Source: Bacteroidaceae bacterium
GTDB lineage: Bacteria; Bacteroidota; Bacteroidia; Bacteroidales; Bacteroidaceae
Direction: 5' to 3'
NCBI GenBank assembly: GCA_017642425.1
Contig: JAGCPB010000084.1
Span: forward strand, 1-64,000
Length of the DNA: 64,000 bases
Position numbers and translations under genes: made by a program. How positions within the stretch are numbered: the stretch's first letter is position 1; every line of letters begins with the position of its first letter. Shown in pieces: positions 34,826 through 43,966 of the stretch. The notes below the pieces were generated by a model. That model was given only the letters and a program-made list of their open reading frames with translations. It ran no database searches and was not told the origin of the DNA.

Positions 34826-35596
34826 ATGAGCGCATTTGCAGACAGTATCCTAAACGCACAGGCAGGTTCAACACATCTGCTCTATGCCGGACAAGCCGGT
34901 TTTATCATAAAGAGCCGGTCAGGTGAAACTTTGGCTATAGACCTGTATCTGTCAGAATGCGGTGAAAGGATTGAGGGTCATATAGGTTTCAAACGCCTTC
35001 TTCCGCAGATTCTTAATCCCGGGGATTTTGTATTTGACTACATAATTGCAACCCACCCTCATTTTGACCATTATGACATGGATTCAATGCCCCTACTTAT
35101 GGATAACGGGCATACAGAACTGTTTGCTTCCGTGGAATGCAGCAGATTTGTGGATGAGACCGGAATTGACATAAACAGGGTGTTCTATGTAAAACCGGAC
35201 GAAACCTTTCATGCCGGTGACTTTACGCTACATTTCACCAACTGCGATCACGGGACACTGGCTCCCGATGCAGTAGGAGTCATTATCGAGGTGGACAATA
35301 AACGTATAATGATAGCCGGTGACACTTGTCTAAGACTTGACCGTAAGGAGGAGTACCTGAGCAAAGGAGATATAGACATTCTGATAGCCCCTATTAACGG
35401 TGCTTACGGAAACCTTAATGAGGATGACTGTGTTGAGCTTGCCAAAGTACTACAACCACGACTGGTTATTCCCTGTCATTACGGAATGTTCGCAACCCAT
35501 AAGGGACTACCTGGGTTGTTTATGGAGATGATGGCAAATAAATACCCCCAGGGCCACTATACCCTTATGACCATGGGAGAAGCAATGAGTATATAA
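34826..35596 (+). CDS. UlaG-like metallo-beta-lactamase-fold hydrolase
   Basis: The 256-residue protein has the metal-binding THPHFDHYDMD, the later CDHGTLAPD and IMIAGDTCLR, and PCHYGMF near the C-terminus. These are the ligands of the MBL fold in the UlaG / L-ascorbate-6-phosphate lactonase group. No signal peptide is seen, so it is probably cytoplasmic. Relatives cleave lactones or phosphodiesters, and some act in C-P metabolism (PhnP is another MBL enzyme). The exact role here is not known. Confidence 0.82.
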   Translation: MSAFADSILNAQAGSTHLLYAGQAGFIIKSRSGETLAIDLYLSECGERIEGHIGFKRLLPQILNPGDFVFDYIIATHPHFDHYDMDSMPLLMDNGHTELFASVECSRFVDETGIDINRVFYVKPDETFHAGDFTLHFTNCDHGTLAPDAVGVIIEVDNKRIMIAGDTCLRLDRKEEYLSKGDIDILIAPINGAYGNLNEDDCVELAKVLQPRLVIPCHYGMFATHKGLPGLFMEMMANKYPQGHYTLMTMGEAMSI

Positions 35597-35610
35597 AAAA
35601 AGTACGCTAT

Positions 35611-36891
35611 ATGAGTGATTTAGAGGGAAAAAAGTTACTGATTCTAGGAGGAAATCCTGAAACTATTCCATTGGTTGAGATTGCCAAAGGCATGGGCATC
35701 AAGACCATAGTGACAAGCAGTGTGCCCCAGGATCCGGCCAAGAAAGTGGCTTGGAAGTCATTTGATGTTAACGGTATGGATGTACCGGCAGTTGTATCCC
35801 TGGCACGTCAGGAACAGGTGGACGGTGTTCTTGTAGGTGTTGCCGACATTCTTGTCCCCGCCTACTGCAAAGTATGTGACGCGCTGGGTGTACCAAGTTA
35901 TGCAACACAACAGATTGTGGATATTTTCTCTTACAAGGATGTATTCAAAGCCACCTGTGAAAGATTCGGAGTACACGGAGTACCTGAGTACTATCTTGAC
36001 GAAAACCTGAATCCGTCAGATATCAGCCGAATGAAATTCCCTGTTATGGTAAAACCCGTAGACGGACGCAGCGGTATGGGTATGACTGTTTGTTATAAGG
36101 CCGAGGAACTTAAGGAAGCAGTTGCCAAAGCTTTGGAAGTATCTCACTGCAAAAGGTTCATAGTAGAGCGCTACATGGGAGAGTGTGAAGACTGTTTTGT
36201 CTACTATACATTCAAGGACGGTTACTGCAGCCTGTCCGGCATAGCAGACCGCTACACTACCGATGAGCAGCCCGGTCTGAGCCGTGTGTGTCTGGGTGCC
36301 ACCTATCCTTCAAAGTACATTAAAAACTATTTCAGCCGGATGCACGATAATGCTGTCCGAATGTTCAAGAATATCGGCATCAAAAACGGCGTTCTTCTTA
36401 TGCAGGCATTCTATGAAGACGGTGATTTTTATGTTTATGATCCCGGATTCCGTCTGCAAGGTGAAGCTCCCCATCTCCACATGAAGGCAGTTAACGGTTT
36501 TGACCAGCGTGAGATGCTCATTCGCTTTGCTTTGACCGGTTCAGAAGGTGATGTTGATCTTACCAGACAGGATGACCCCTATTTCCGCGGTAAGTATGCC
36601 GCTACGCTCTGGACCCTGCTCAAGCAAGGCAAGGTTGCAAAAATACAGGGACTTGAAGAAGCAGATAAGGATCCGCGCGTACATACCAACATACAGCGTA
36701 TCCATGAGGGTGATACTGTTCAGGAATCATGGATTGGTACAGAGAAACAGGTTCTGAACAGACTTTACATCGTATGTGACACCAAGCAGCAGTTAGTTGA
36801 AACCGTCAAGGAGTATCAGGACAAGATCAAAGTCTTTGATGAGAACGGCAACCTTATGACACTCCGTGGTTTTGATGTGAACAGGATATAA
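35611..36891 (+). CDS. ATP-grasp ligase
   Basis: The 426-residue protein has an N-terminal pre-ATP-grasp Rossmann-like part (KKLLILGGNPETIPLVE). The ATP-grasp domain follows, with VKPVDGRSGMGMT as the glycine-rich loop, FIVERYMGE as the hinge, and the late metal region FYVYDPGFRLQGE, similar to carbamoyl-phosphate-synthase-like ligases. It should form an amide-type bond through an acyl-phosphate intermediate, perhaps by adding an amino acid or other carboxylate to an amine. The partner is unknown. The fold is clear, the function is not. Confidence 0.83.
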   Translation: MSDLEGKKLLILGGNPETIPLVEIAKGMGIKTIVTSSVPQDPAKKVAWKSFDVNGMDVPAVVSLARQEQVDGVLVGVADILVPAYCKVCDALGVPSYATQQIVDIFSYKDVFKATCERFGVHGVPEYYLDENLNPSDISRMKFPVMVKPVDGRSGMGMTVCYKAEELKEAVAKALEVSHCKRFIVERYMGECEDCFVYYTFKDGYCSLSGIADRYTTDEQPGLSRVCLGATYPSKYIKNYFSRMHDNAVRMFKNIGIKNGVLLMQAFYEDGDFYVYDPGFRLQGEAPHLHMKAVNGFDQREMLIRFALTGSEGDVDLTRQDDPYFRGKYAATLWTLLKQGKVAKIQGLEEADKDPRVHTNIQRIHEGDTVQESWIGTEKQVLNRLYIVCDTKQQLVETVKEYQDKIKVFDENGNLMTLRGFDVNRI

Positions 36892-36901
36892 TCAGCTACG
36901 T

Positions 36902-37669
36902 ATGGAGAAAAAACTTGAAGGAAAGGTAATAGTGGTATCGGGTGGCACCAAAGGTGTGGGCCGAGCTGCTGCCGAGGCCTTTGCCATGAACGGCGCCAAG
37001 GTTGTTATTGGCGGACGCGATGAAGAGTCTGCCATGAAGTCCATCCGTCTTATGAAAGTTTACGGCTCCGACGGTTTGTTTGTATATACTGACCTTAACC
37101 GCGTCGAGGATTGCAAAAAACTGTTTGATGAGGCATATGCCAAGTTCGGCAGAATAGACGGTTTTTTCAACTACGCAGGCATTACTCCCGTATCACCTTT
37201 GGATACATGCGATGTTGAAACCTTTGATTCTGTCATGAACATAAATTTCCGCGCGGCATTTTTCTGTTGCCAGCAAGCCATAAAATACATGCGTATGAAC
37301 GGTGGTGGCTCTATTGTCGTTACCGGTTCTCCTCACGCATGGGGTGGCGAAAAAGACAGAGCCGCTTACGCATGTTCCAAGGGAGTTCTTCTCACTCTGG
37401 TTGATCATATTTGGCAGAACTATTCATGCGATCATATCCGAGCCAATTTCCTTGAACTGGGATGGACTCCGACCGAAGGTGAAGTCGCACTTAGGAAATC
37501 ACAGGGAATGACAGAGGCCGAACTTAGAGAATGGGCCGGCGCTCAACATCCTATGGGACGTATGTGTGAACGTACCGACTACATTGACATGCTTGTCTTG
37601 CTTATGTCTGACGGTTCATCAATGATTTCCGGAAGCAGAGTCAAGGCAACAGGAGGATGGAGAATTTGA
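36902..37669 (+). CDS. short-chain dehydrogenase/reductase
   Basis: This 255-residue classical SDR has the cofactor motif SGGTKGVGRAAAEAF, the structural NYAG and the catalytic YACSK preceded by TGSPHAWGG. The TDLNR segment after the second strand suggests standard acidic-loop handling of the cofactor; NAD versus NADP cannot be decided. It follows the ATP-grasp gene by 10 bases and probably acts in the same modification block. Confidence 0.88.
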   Translation: MEKKLEGKVIVVSGGTKGVGRAAAEAFAMNGAKVVIGGRDEESAMKSIRLMKVYGSDGLFVYTDLNRVEDCKKLFDEAYAKFGRIDGFFNYAGITPVSPLDTCDVETFDSVMNINFRAAFFCCQQAIKYMRMNGGGSIVVTGSPHAWGGEKDRAAYACSKGVLLTLVDHIWQNYSCDHIRANFLELGWTPTEGEVALRKSQGMTEAELREWAGAQHPMGRMCERTDYIDMLVLLMSDGSSMISGSRVKATGGWRI

Positions 37670-37699
37670 AACTTTTTTTGAAAACAAAGAGGGAAACCG

Positions 37700-38470
37700 A
37701 TGGATTTATACGATAAAGAGGAAGTCAGGAAAGTACAGAAGATTCTTCTAAAACTTGCCGTTGCCACACGTGATATTCTGGAGGCTAACGGCATACCGTA
37801 TTTCATAACTTACGGAACTCTTCTTGGAGCTGTCCGGCACAAGGGGTTCATCCCATGGGATGATGATCTGGATATCTACCTTTTTGAAGATACCTATGAG
37901 GAAACCATGGGAATACTACGAAAAAACCTTCCCGACGATATGTTTCTGGAGTATTTTGATTCCGAGCCCATGTACTTCCATGCCTGGGCACATGTCAAGG
38001 ATCTCCATACGGTAAGAGAATGTATCGCTTTCCCTGTAGATTCAGTATATAAACACCATGGCATAAGCATTGATTTGTACAGAATCAAAAGAATAAAGGA
38101 AATAGAAGAGAAGTTATACAGGACCGATGAACATATCAAGTATCTGAACCGCAGAAAGAAACTGAACCTGATTGATCCTACTGAGTATAACGAAAGGATA
38201 AACAAACTTCAGTCTGTCTTTGATGATGAAAAGAAAAAGGTAGATTCTTTTAAAGGTGAATGTAGAGATATATACTGCCCGCAGATTTTTTATGATGACA
38301 GGCTGTACCCCGAAGAATTGTTCCCTCTTAAACAATATGAATTTGAGGGAGAACTATTTTACGGTCCTGCCAATCCGGATCCTCTCCTGACAAGGTGCTA
38401 TGGTGATTATATGCAGTTACCGCCCGAAGAAAAGCGTGTTCCGCACAATACGAATGTCCGTTTCCTATAA
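37700..38470 (+). CDS. LicD-family phosphotransferase 2
   Basis: The 256-residue protein has TYGTLLGAVRHKGFIPWDDD with the DDDLD metal cluster near residue 52 and the C-terminal YGDYMQLPPEEKRVPH. Both LicD signatures are intact. A lysine-rich helical insert lies at about residues 130-180. It is probably the transferase for a cytidylyl-activated headgroup made by the upstream enzymes. It stands directly before the flippase gene. Confidence 0.87.
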   Translation: MDLYDKEEVRKVQKILLKLAVATRDILEANGIPYFITYGTLLGAVRHKGFIPWDDDLDIYLFEDTYEETMGILRKNLPDDMFLEYFDSEPMYFHAWAHVKDLHTVRECIAFPVDSVYKHHGISIDLYRIKRIKEIEEKLYRTDEHIKYLNRRKKLNLIDPTEYNERINKLQSVFDDEKKKVDSFKGECRDIYCPQIFYDDRLYPEELFPLKQYEFEGELFYGPANPDPLLTRCYGDYMQLPPEEKRVPHNTNVRFL

Positions 38471-38478
38471 TGTAAACA

Positions 38479-39945
38479 ATGGGAGATAACCTGAAAAATA
38501 AAGCCGTAAGAGGTGTAGGTTGGAGTGCAACCGATGCCCTGCTTGTACAAGGAATCAATTTCATTGTGGGATTGGTCCTGGCCAACAAGCTTGGACCTCA
38601 TGAATATGGACTGATAGGTTATGTGGCCATTTTCATAGCACTGTTCAACTGTATTGTCAACAGTGGCTTTTCAAACGCTCTTATCAGGAAACAGGATGTC
38701 AGAGATGTAGACTACAGCACCACATTCACCATAAACATGGTTTTGTGTCTGGTATTGAGCGTAACCCTGTTCCTGACAGCACCAATCATATCAAAATTCT
38801 TTAAAGAACCGGAGCTCATACCCGTAACCAGGGTAATGAGTGTAATAGTAATAATCAACGCTTTCTCCATTATCCAAAGAACTGTCCTGAACAAGAGGAT
38901 AGATTTCAAGACACAGACCAAGATATCATTCATAGCAAATATCACCAGTGGCATCATTGGTATCACTATGGCCTTCATGGACTTTGGCGTGTGGGCTCTA
39001 GTGGCACAGCAGATTTCATCACACCTGCTCAATTCAATCCTGCTATGGACATTCGTGCGTTATTTCCCCGGATTCAGGTTCTCAAGGGAGAGTTTCAGGG
39101 AACTGTTCAACTTTGGCTGGAAACTGATGGCCAGCAGTATCCTTGACACCGTGTGGAAAGAGATTTATCAGATTGTAATAGGAAAGACTTATCATACCGA
39201 TGCTCTTGGACAGTACACCCGAGGCAAGCAATTTGCCGAACTGCTGTCCACCAATCTGACCACTGTTGTTCAACGTGTCAGTTATCCCACATTAAGTGCT
39301 ATACAGGATGACCAGGAACGGCTCAAGAACGCCTATAAGACCATAATTAAGGTTACTATGCTGATATCATTCGTGCTATTGCTCGGCCTTGCGGCTATTT
39401 CAAAACCTCTTATTTTTGTCCTTATAGGTGAAAAATGGGCCTTTGCTGCAGCCCTGCTTCCCATAATCTGTTTCAATATGGTACTGTATCCTTTAAGTGC
39501 CATAAACCTTAATATGCTGCAGGTAGAAGGTCGCAGTGACCTGTTCCTGAAACTTGAGATAATTAAGAAATGCATTGCTGTCATACCTATACTAATGGGT
39601 ATATTCATCAGCATTGAGGCTATGCTTTGGGGAAATGTGGTGACAGGACTTATTGCATATTACCTGAATTCTTTCTATTCGGGTAAATTCATAGGGTATT
39701 CCATGAAGGAGCAAGTAAAGGATATCCTGCCCTCATTTCTTTTGGCATCCATTATGGCTGTTATAGTGTACTTGATCTCCTGGATTCCTTTGGCTGACAT
39801 CTATATCCTGATCATACAGATTGTAACAGGTGCTGCAATCGTATTCGGTTATTGCGAACTGAAAGGGTTGGATGAGTATTACAAGGCCAAGAGTGCAGCT
39901 TTACAGTTAATCAACAAATACAAAGGCAAGGGAAATGAGCAGTAA
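38479..39945 (+). CDS. Wzx-type polysaccharide flippase
   Basis: This 488-residue polytopic membrane protein has about 12-14 hydrophobic segments and is of the MOP/PST superfamily that flips lipid-linked oligosaccharides across the inner membrane. The start ALLVQGINFIVGLVLANKLGPHEYGLIGYVA is typical of Wzx/WzxC-like proteins. It supports the view that the operon makes a lipid-linked repeat or a decorated oligosaccharide. No Wzy-type polymerase was recognised in the operon. The last 11 bases overlap the next glycosyltransferase. Confidence 0.9.
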   Translation: MGDNLKNKAVRGVGWSATDALLVQGINFIVGLVLANKLGPHEYGLIGYVAIFIALFNCIVNSGFSNALIRKQDVRDVDYSTTFTINMVLCLVLSVTLFLTAPIISKFFKEPELIPVTRVMSVIVIINAFSIIQRTVLNKRIDFKTQTKISFIANITSGIIGITMAFMDFGVWALVAQQISSHLLNSILLWTFVRYFPGFRFSRESFRELFNFGWKLMASSILDTVWKEIYQIVIGKTYHTDALGQYTRGKQFAELLSTNLTTVVQRVSYPTLSAIQDDQERLKNAYKTIIKVTMLISFVLLLGLAAISKPLIFVLIGEKWAFAAALLPIICFNMVLYPLSAINLNMLQVEGRSDLFLKLEIIKKCIAVIPILMGIFISIEAMLWGNVVTGLIAYYLNSFYSGKFIGYSMKEQVKDILPSFLLASIMAVIVYLISWIPLADIYILIIQIVTGAAIVFGYCELKGLDEYYKAKSAALQLINKYKGKGNEQ

Positions 39946-40876
39946 TACAGATGAAAGGCCTTTGATGGTTTCAATAAAATGTATGGTTTACAACCATGCA
40001 CCTTATCTGCGTCAATGTCTTGACGGATTCATCATGCAGAAAACAAACTTCCGTTTTGAAGCCATGGTTCATGATGATGCCTCAACTGACAACAGCGCTG
40101 ACATAATACGCGAGTATGCCCAAAAATATCCTGACATCATCAAACCTGTCATCGAGAAAGAGAATGTATATTCAAAGGATATTATACGCCTGAGAAGGAT
40201 AACCAATGAGATGTGTACAGGTAAATACGTCGCCCATTGTGAAGGCGATGATTTCTGGACCGATCCCTATAAACTTCAGAAACAGGTTGATTATATGGAG
40301 GCACATCCGGGTTGTTCTCTCTGTTTTTCGGCAGCCAGGATACTTTGCGAGAAAGGTATTCCGGATAGCGACAGTCTGGTTTTTGAGCAACAGAAGACAC
40401 GTGACTGGTATGGAACGGAAATAACCAAACAGTGGAGCGTAGCCACAGCAAGTATATTACATATCAATGACATGCACGACTATCCTTACGATCCCAGATT
40501 CATTTACGGGGACGGGCCTCTGTTGCTGTTCATGCTACAGAAAGGGTACCTGCATTGTATTGGTGAACAAATGGTAACCTACCGCCGTAATGCCTCAAGC
40601 GTTTCATATCAGACCCGTAACATACCGCGCATTATCACTCATTACGAGGCTATCAAAGAGGTGTTCGGCAAGAAATACCATTATGCTGACAGGAAAATCG
40701 TGGAATTGTATATGAAACTGTTCCGAATGGGCGGGTTAGGAAAGGAATCCTGGAAAGCCCTCTTTTCCATACTGAAAAAGCCAAGATATACCCTTCTGTT
40801 CCTGCGGTTTCTGCCAAAAGCCATATTGCGTCCCAAAAAGAACGACAGCAAAAGGGTACAATACAAAATAAAGTAG
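39935..40876 (+). CDS. GT2-family glycosyltransferase 1
   Basis: The 313-residue GT-A protein starts with VSIKCMVYNHAPYLRQCLDG, followed by VHDDASTDNSADIIREYA and the metal-binding CEGDDFWTDPYKL. Donor sugar is not predictable. It overlaps the flippase end and is followed after 4 bases by the third licD, suggesting that the two act on the same growing chain. Confidence 0.9.
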   Translation: MSSNTDERPLMVSIKCMVYNHAPYLRQCLDGFIMQKTNFRFEAMVHDDASTDNSADIIREYAQKYPDIIKPVIEKENVYSKDIIRLRRITNEMCTGKYVAHCEGDDFWTDPYKLQKQVDYMEAHPGCSLCFSAARILCEKGIPDSDSLVFEQQKTRDWYGTEITKQWSVATASILHINDMHDYPYDPRFIYGDGPLLLFMLQKGYLHCIGEQMVTYRRNASSVSYQTRNIPRIITHYEAIKEVFGKKYHYADRKIVELYMKLFRMGGLGKESWKALFSILKKPRYTLLFLRFLPKAILRPKKNDSKRVQYKIK

Positions 40877-40880
40877 ACCG

Positions 40881-41726
40881 ATGAAAGAGTTGTGGGCAGT
40901 TGAACTGGAGATAACCAAGCATATACTGGATGTATGCCGGCGGCACGGACTTAAGATTTGGGCCGACTGGGGATCTCTTCTTGGAACCGTTCGGGAAAAA
41001 GGGTTTATTCCATGGGATGAAGATGTTGACCTGATGATGATGCGTGAGGATTATGAGAAACTTTTAAAACTGGCAGATACAGAATTCAAGCATCCGTTTT
41101 TTCTACAGACAGTCCATACAGACAGGCAATATTTCAGAGGGCACGCACAGGTAAGATATGACGGAACAGCCGCCATACTGCCCTATGACATAGATCAGCC
41201 TTTTCATCAGGGAATATTCGTTGATATATTTGTCTATGATAATGTCCCTGACCGGAAAGGACGCAAATGGAAACGTTCTCTTTTCAAGGCCCGATGGGCT
41301 CAGAAATGTCTTCAGACCGCATATTACAGACGCTTCTGTCTGAAAAAACCATTTACCTCCGTAAAAAACCTTTTTGCTAAAGTCGCTTGCTGCCTGTTAG
41401 GTCCCATAAACGTTTACCGTATTTATGAGAAACAGATAACCAGATGGAACAATACAGATTGCAAATGTGTAGCCTGCCCCTCTTTTGACCTTAAACAGAT
41501 TGAACGTGAGACAAGAGAGAAAAGCTGGTACGATAAAACTGTATTTATGCCGTTTGAGGATATTGAAATGCCGGTTCCGGAAGGATATCATAATGTCCTG
41601 GTGTCTCTATACGGAAATGATTATATGACGCCCCGTAAAGATTCCTCTGAACATGGCGAAGTAATTATCAGTACCGACAGACCTTATCAGGAGGTATTGG
41701 AGGATCTTAAAAAAGAGAAAAAATGA
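40881..41726 (+). CDS. LicD-family phosphotransferase 3
   Basis: The 281-residue protein has WADWGSLLGTVREKGFIPWD and the variant acidic cluster WDEDVDLMMM in place of WDDDID. The C-terminal segment YGNDYMTPRKDSSEHG replaces the usual GDYMQLPP. A basic insert with several tyrosines covers about residues 125-165. The divergence from the other two LicD proteins suggests another donor or acceptor. Overlaps glf by 4 bases. Confidence 0.83.
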   Translation: MKELWAVELEITKHILDVCRRHGLKIWADWGSLLGTVREKGFIPWDEDVDLMMMREDYEKLLKLADTEFKHPFFLQTVHTDRQYFRGHAQVRYDGTAAILPYDIDQPFHQGIFVDIFVYDNVPDRKGRKWKRSLFKARWAQKCLQTAYYRRFCLKKPFTSVKNLFAKVACCLLGPINVYRIYEKQITRWNNTDCKCVACPSFDLKQIERETREKSWYDKTVFMPFEDIEMPVPEGYHNVLVSLYGNDYMTPRKDSSEHGEVIISTDRPYQEVLEDLKKEKK

Positions 41727-42820
41727 AGCAGTATGATTATCTCATAGTAGGAGCCGGCCTCTTTGGCAGTATGTTTGCCTACCGCGCACACAAGGCAGGA
41801 AAGAAATGCCTTGTCATAGACCGCAACAGTCATATTGGCGGAGGGTGCTATACTGAGCAAATCAATGGCATCAACGTCCACAAGTATGGTCCTCATATTT
41901 TCCACACTTCGAACAAACAGGTCTGGGATTTCATGAACAGCCTGGTGCCTTTCAATGATTTCATAAACTCTCCTATAGCCTGCTATAAAGGCAAGCGCTA
42001 CAACCTGCCGTTCAACATGAACACTTTCCACCAGCTGTGGGGAGTGAATACTCCCGATGAGGCAAAGGCTGTCATAGAGAAGCAACGGGCCGAATATGCC
42101 GATATAGAGGAACCGCGCAATCTTGAGGAACAGGCTCTCAAACTGGCCGGACGTGACATTTATGAAACTCTGGTAAAGGGATATTCAGAGAAACAGTGGG
42201 GCATGAAAGCAACTGAGATACCTGCTTTCGTAATACGGCGTCTGCCTTTCCGGTTTGAATTCAACAACAACTACTTTAACGATACATATCAGGGTATACC
42301 TATAGGCGGTTACACCAAAATCTTTGAGAAATTGCTTGACGGATCTGAAGTAAGGTTGGATACTGATTATTTCAGCAACAGGGAGTTTTTTGACGGGGTG
42401 GCCCAAAAGACCGTATATACCGGTCAAATCGATGCTTTTTACGACTACCGTTTTGGAGAATTGGATTTCCGCTCACTCAGGTTTGAGCATAAGATTCTGG
42501 AAGGAGTGAAGGATTTCCAGAGCAATGCGGTGGTCAACTACACCGAGGCTGAGGTTCCATACACCCGCTGCATCGAGCACAAGCATTTTGAGTTCGGGAA
42601 ACAGCCTGATACCGTTATCACCTACGAGTATTCTCGCAAATGGGAGAAGGGTGCAGCACCCTATTATCCCATCAATAATGACCGCAACAATACATTGTAC
42701 GCCCAATATGCCCAGCTGGCCCAAAAAGAAAAGAACGTGATTTTTGGAGGACGCCTTGCTGAGTACAAGTATTATGACATGCACCAGATTGTAGAAAAAG
42801 TACTTGGAATGGAGATATGA
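41723..42820 (+). CDS. glf: UDP-galactopyranose mutase
   Basis: Glf interconverts UDP-galactopyranose and UDP-galactofuranose using reduced FAD. The 365-residue protein has the FAD-binding start YLIVGAGLFGSMFAYRA, HKYGPHIFHT, the catalytic-site region YKGKRYNLPFNMNTF, and GYSEKQWGMKA. It indicates galactofuranose in the glycan. The coupled start and stop with neighbours (4-bp overlaps) place it firmly in the operon. Confidence 0.96.
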   Translation: MKQYDYLIVGAGLFGSMFAYRAHKAGKKCLVIDRNSHIGGGCYTEQINGINVHKYGPHIFHTSNKQVWDFMNSLVPFNDFINSPIACYKGKRYNLPFNMNTFHQLWGVNTPDEAKAVIEKQRAEYADIEEPRNLEEQALKLAGRDIYETLVKGYSEKQWGMKATEIPAFVIRRLPFRFEFNNNYFNDTYQGIPIGGYTKIFEKLLDGSEVRLDTDYFSNREFFDGVAQKTVYTGQIDAFYDYRFGELDFRSLRFEHKILEGVKDFQSNAVVNYTEAEVPYTRCIEHKHFEFGKQPDTVITYEYSRKWEKGAAPYYPINNDRNNTLYAQYAQLAQKEKNVIFGGRLAEYKYYDMHQIVEKVLGMEI

Positions 42821-43962
42821 ATACCGACCGGACCAAAATAGAGTCTGAAACCATTGACTGGCTGAGGCCGGTCATGGCTTTTATGGTCATATGTCTGCAT
42901 GCCCAGTTGTTCTACATAGACGAACAATGGTCCATGAACGGAGGTGTTTTCAATGTCTTTGTCATCTATCTTTGTAAAGTGATTTGTCCTGTCGCCGTGC
43001 CTACGTTTTTCTTTATTTCAGGGTATCTCTTCTACAAAGGATTGCAAAAATGGGATTATGGTATATGGAAAAGCAAGATGGTTAAAAGGATTAAGACATT
43101 GCTTGTGCCTTTTGTCATTTGGAATCTCATAGCTTTGATTGCCTTCCCACTGACCCGGTATGCAGGTTCTCTCATGAAAGGATTACCTATGGACAATCTG
43201 ATTGAGGTCATTCGGGACCGTGGTTTCCTGAGACTGTTTTGGGACAGGACCCTCTTTGATGGGAACAGCCACAGTTACATCAACATCTTGGGTTGGATCA
43301 TTCCCAACGGCCAGCCCATGGATACACCTATGTGGTTTGTCAGAGACCTGATGGTAGTTGTCCTGTTCACCCCTGCAATCCATTGGCTTATCAAAAAGAC
43401 CGGCAAGGTCTTCATTGCCGTTCTGGCGGTCCTGTTTCTGGTTGACATCTGGTTTCCTGTTTCAGGATTCAGCATCAAGGCTACATTCTTCTTTACATGG
43501 GGTGCACTGTTCTCAATCAAAGGAAACAACTTTACTGAATACTTCCAAAAGGTCAGGATTCCCTCTGCAGTACTGTTTTGGATGGGATTGATTCTTATTC
43601 CTATTCTTTGGGACAAAGACAGATTTCTTTTCAATCTTGCCGTACGGTTTTTCATCATAATAGAACTGGTTTTCTTTTTCAATCTGGTCTCATCATTGAT
43701 TGAAAAACAAAAAATCAGAGTAAAAGCGCAGTTCAAGAACAGCAGTTTCTTTGTATACTGCTCACACATGGTAATTATTGCAAGCGCTGTAATGTGGCTG
43801 GTCATGCTTCCACAACAACAAACCGGGATAATCAAGACCCTGTTATTTATTACAGGCACTGTCATAATCTTCTTGATCTGCCATTTCATGTATATGTTTC
43901 TGGAACGATATTGTCCGTCAATCGCAGCAGTTCTCACTGGCGGACGAAACAACAAAAAATAA
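42817..43962 (+). CDS. acyltransferase-3 family membrane protein
   Basis: The 381-residue protein has about ten membrane segments. It starts with the acyltransferase-3 pattern IDWLRPVMAFMVICLHAQLF, in which the family histidine is followed by FFISGYLFYKG. Such proteins O-acylate (often O-acetylate) sugars of surface polysaccharides at the inner membrane. Overlaps glf by 4 bases. Confidence 0.88.
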   Translation: MNTDRTKIESETIDWLRPVMAFMVICLHAQLFYIDEQWSMNGGVFNVFVIYLCKVICPVAVPTFFFISGYLFYKGLQKWDYGIWKSKMVKRIKTLLVPFVIWNLIALIAFPLTRYAGSLMKGLPMDNLIEVIRDRGFLRLFWDRTLFDGNSHSYINILGWIIPNGQPMDTPMWFVRDLMVVVLFTPAIHWLIKKTGKVFIAVLAVLFLVDIWFPVSGFSIKATFFFTWGALFSIKGNNFTEYFQKVRIPSAVLFWMGLILIPILWDKDRFLFNLAVRFFIIIELVFFFNLVSSLIEKQKIRVKAQFKNSSFFVYCSHMVIIASAVMWLVMLPQQQTGIIKTLLFITGTVIIFLICHFMYMFLERYCPSIAAVLTGGRNNKK

Positions 43963-43966
43963 GACT

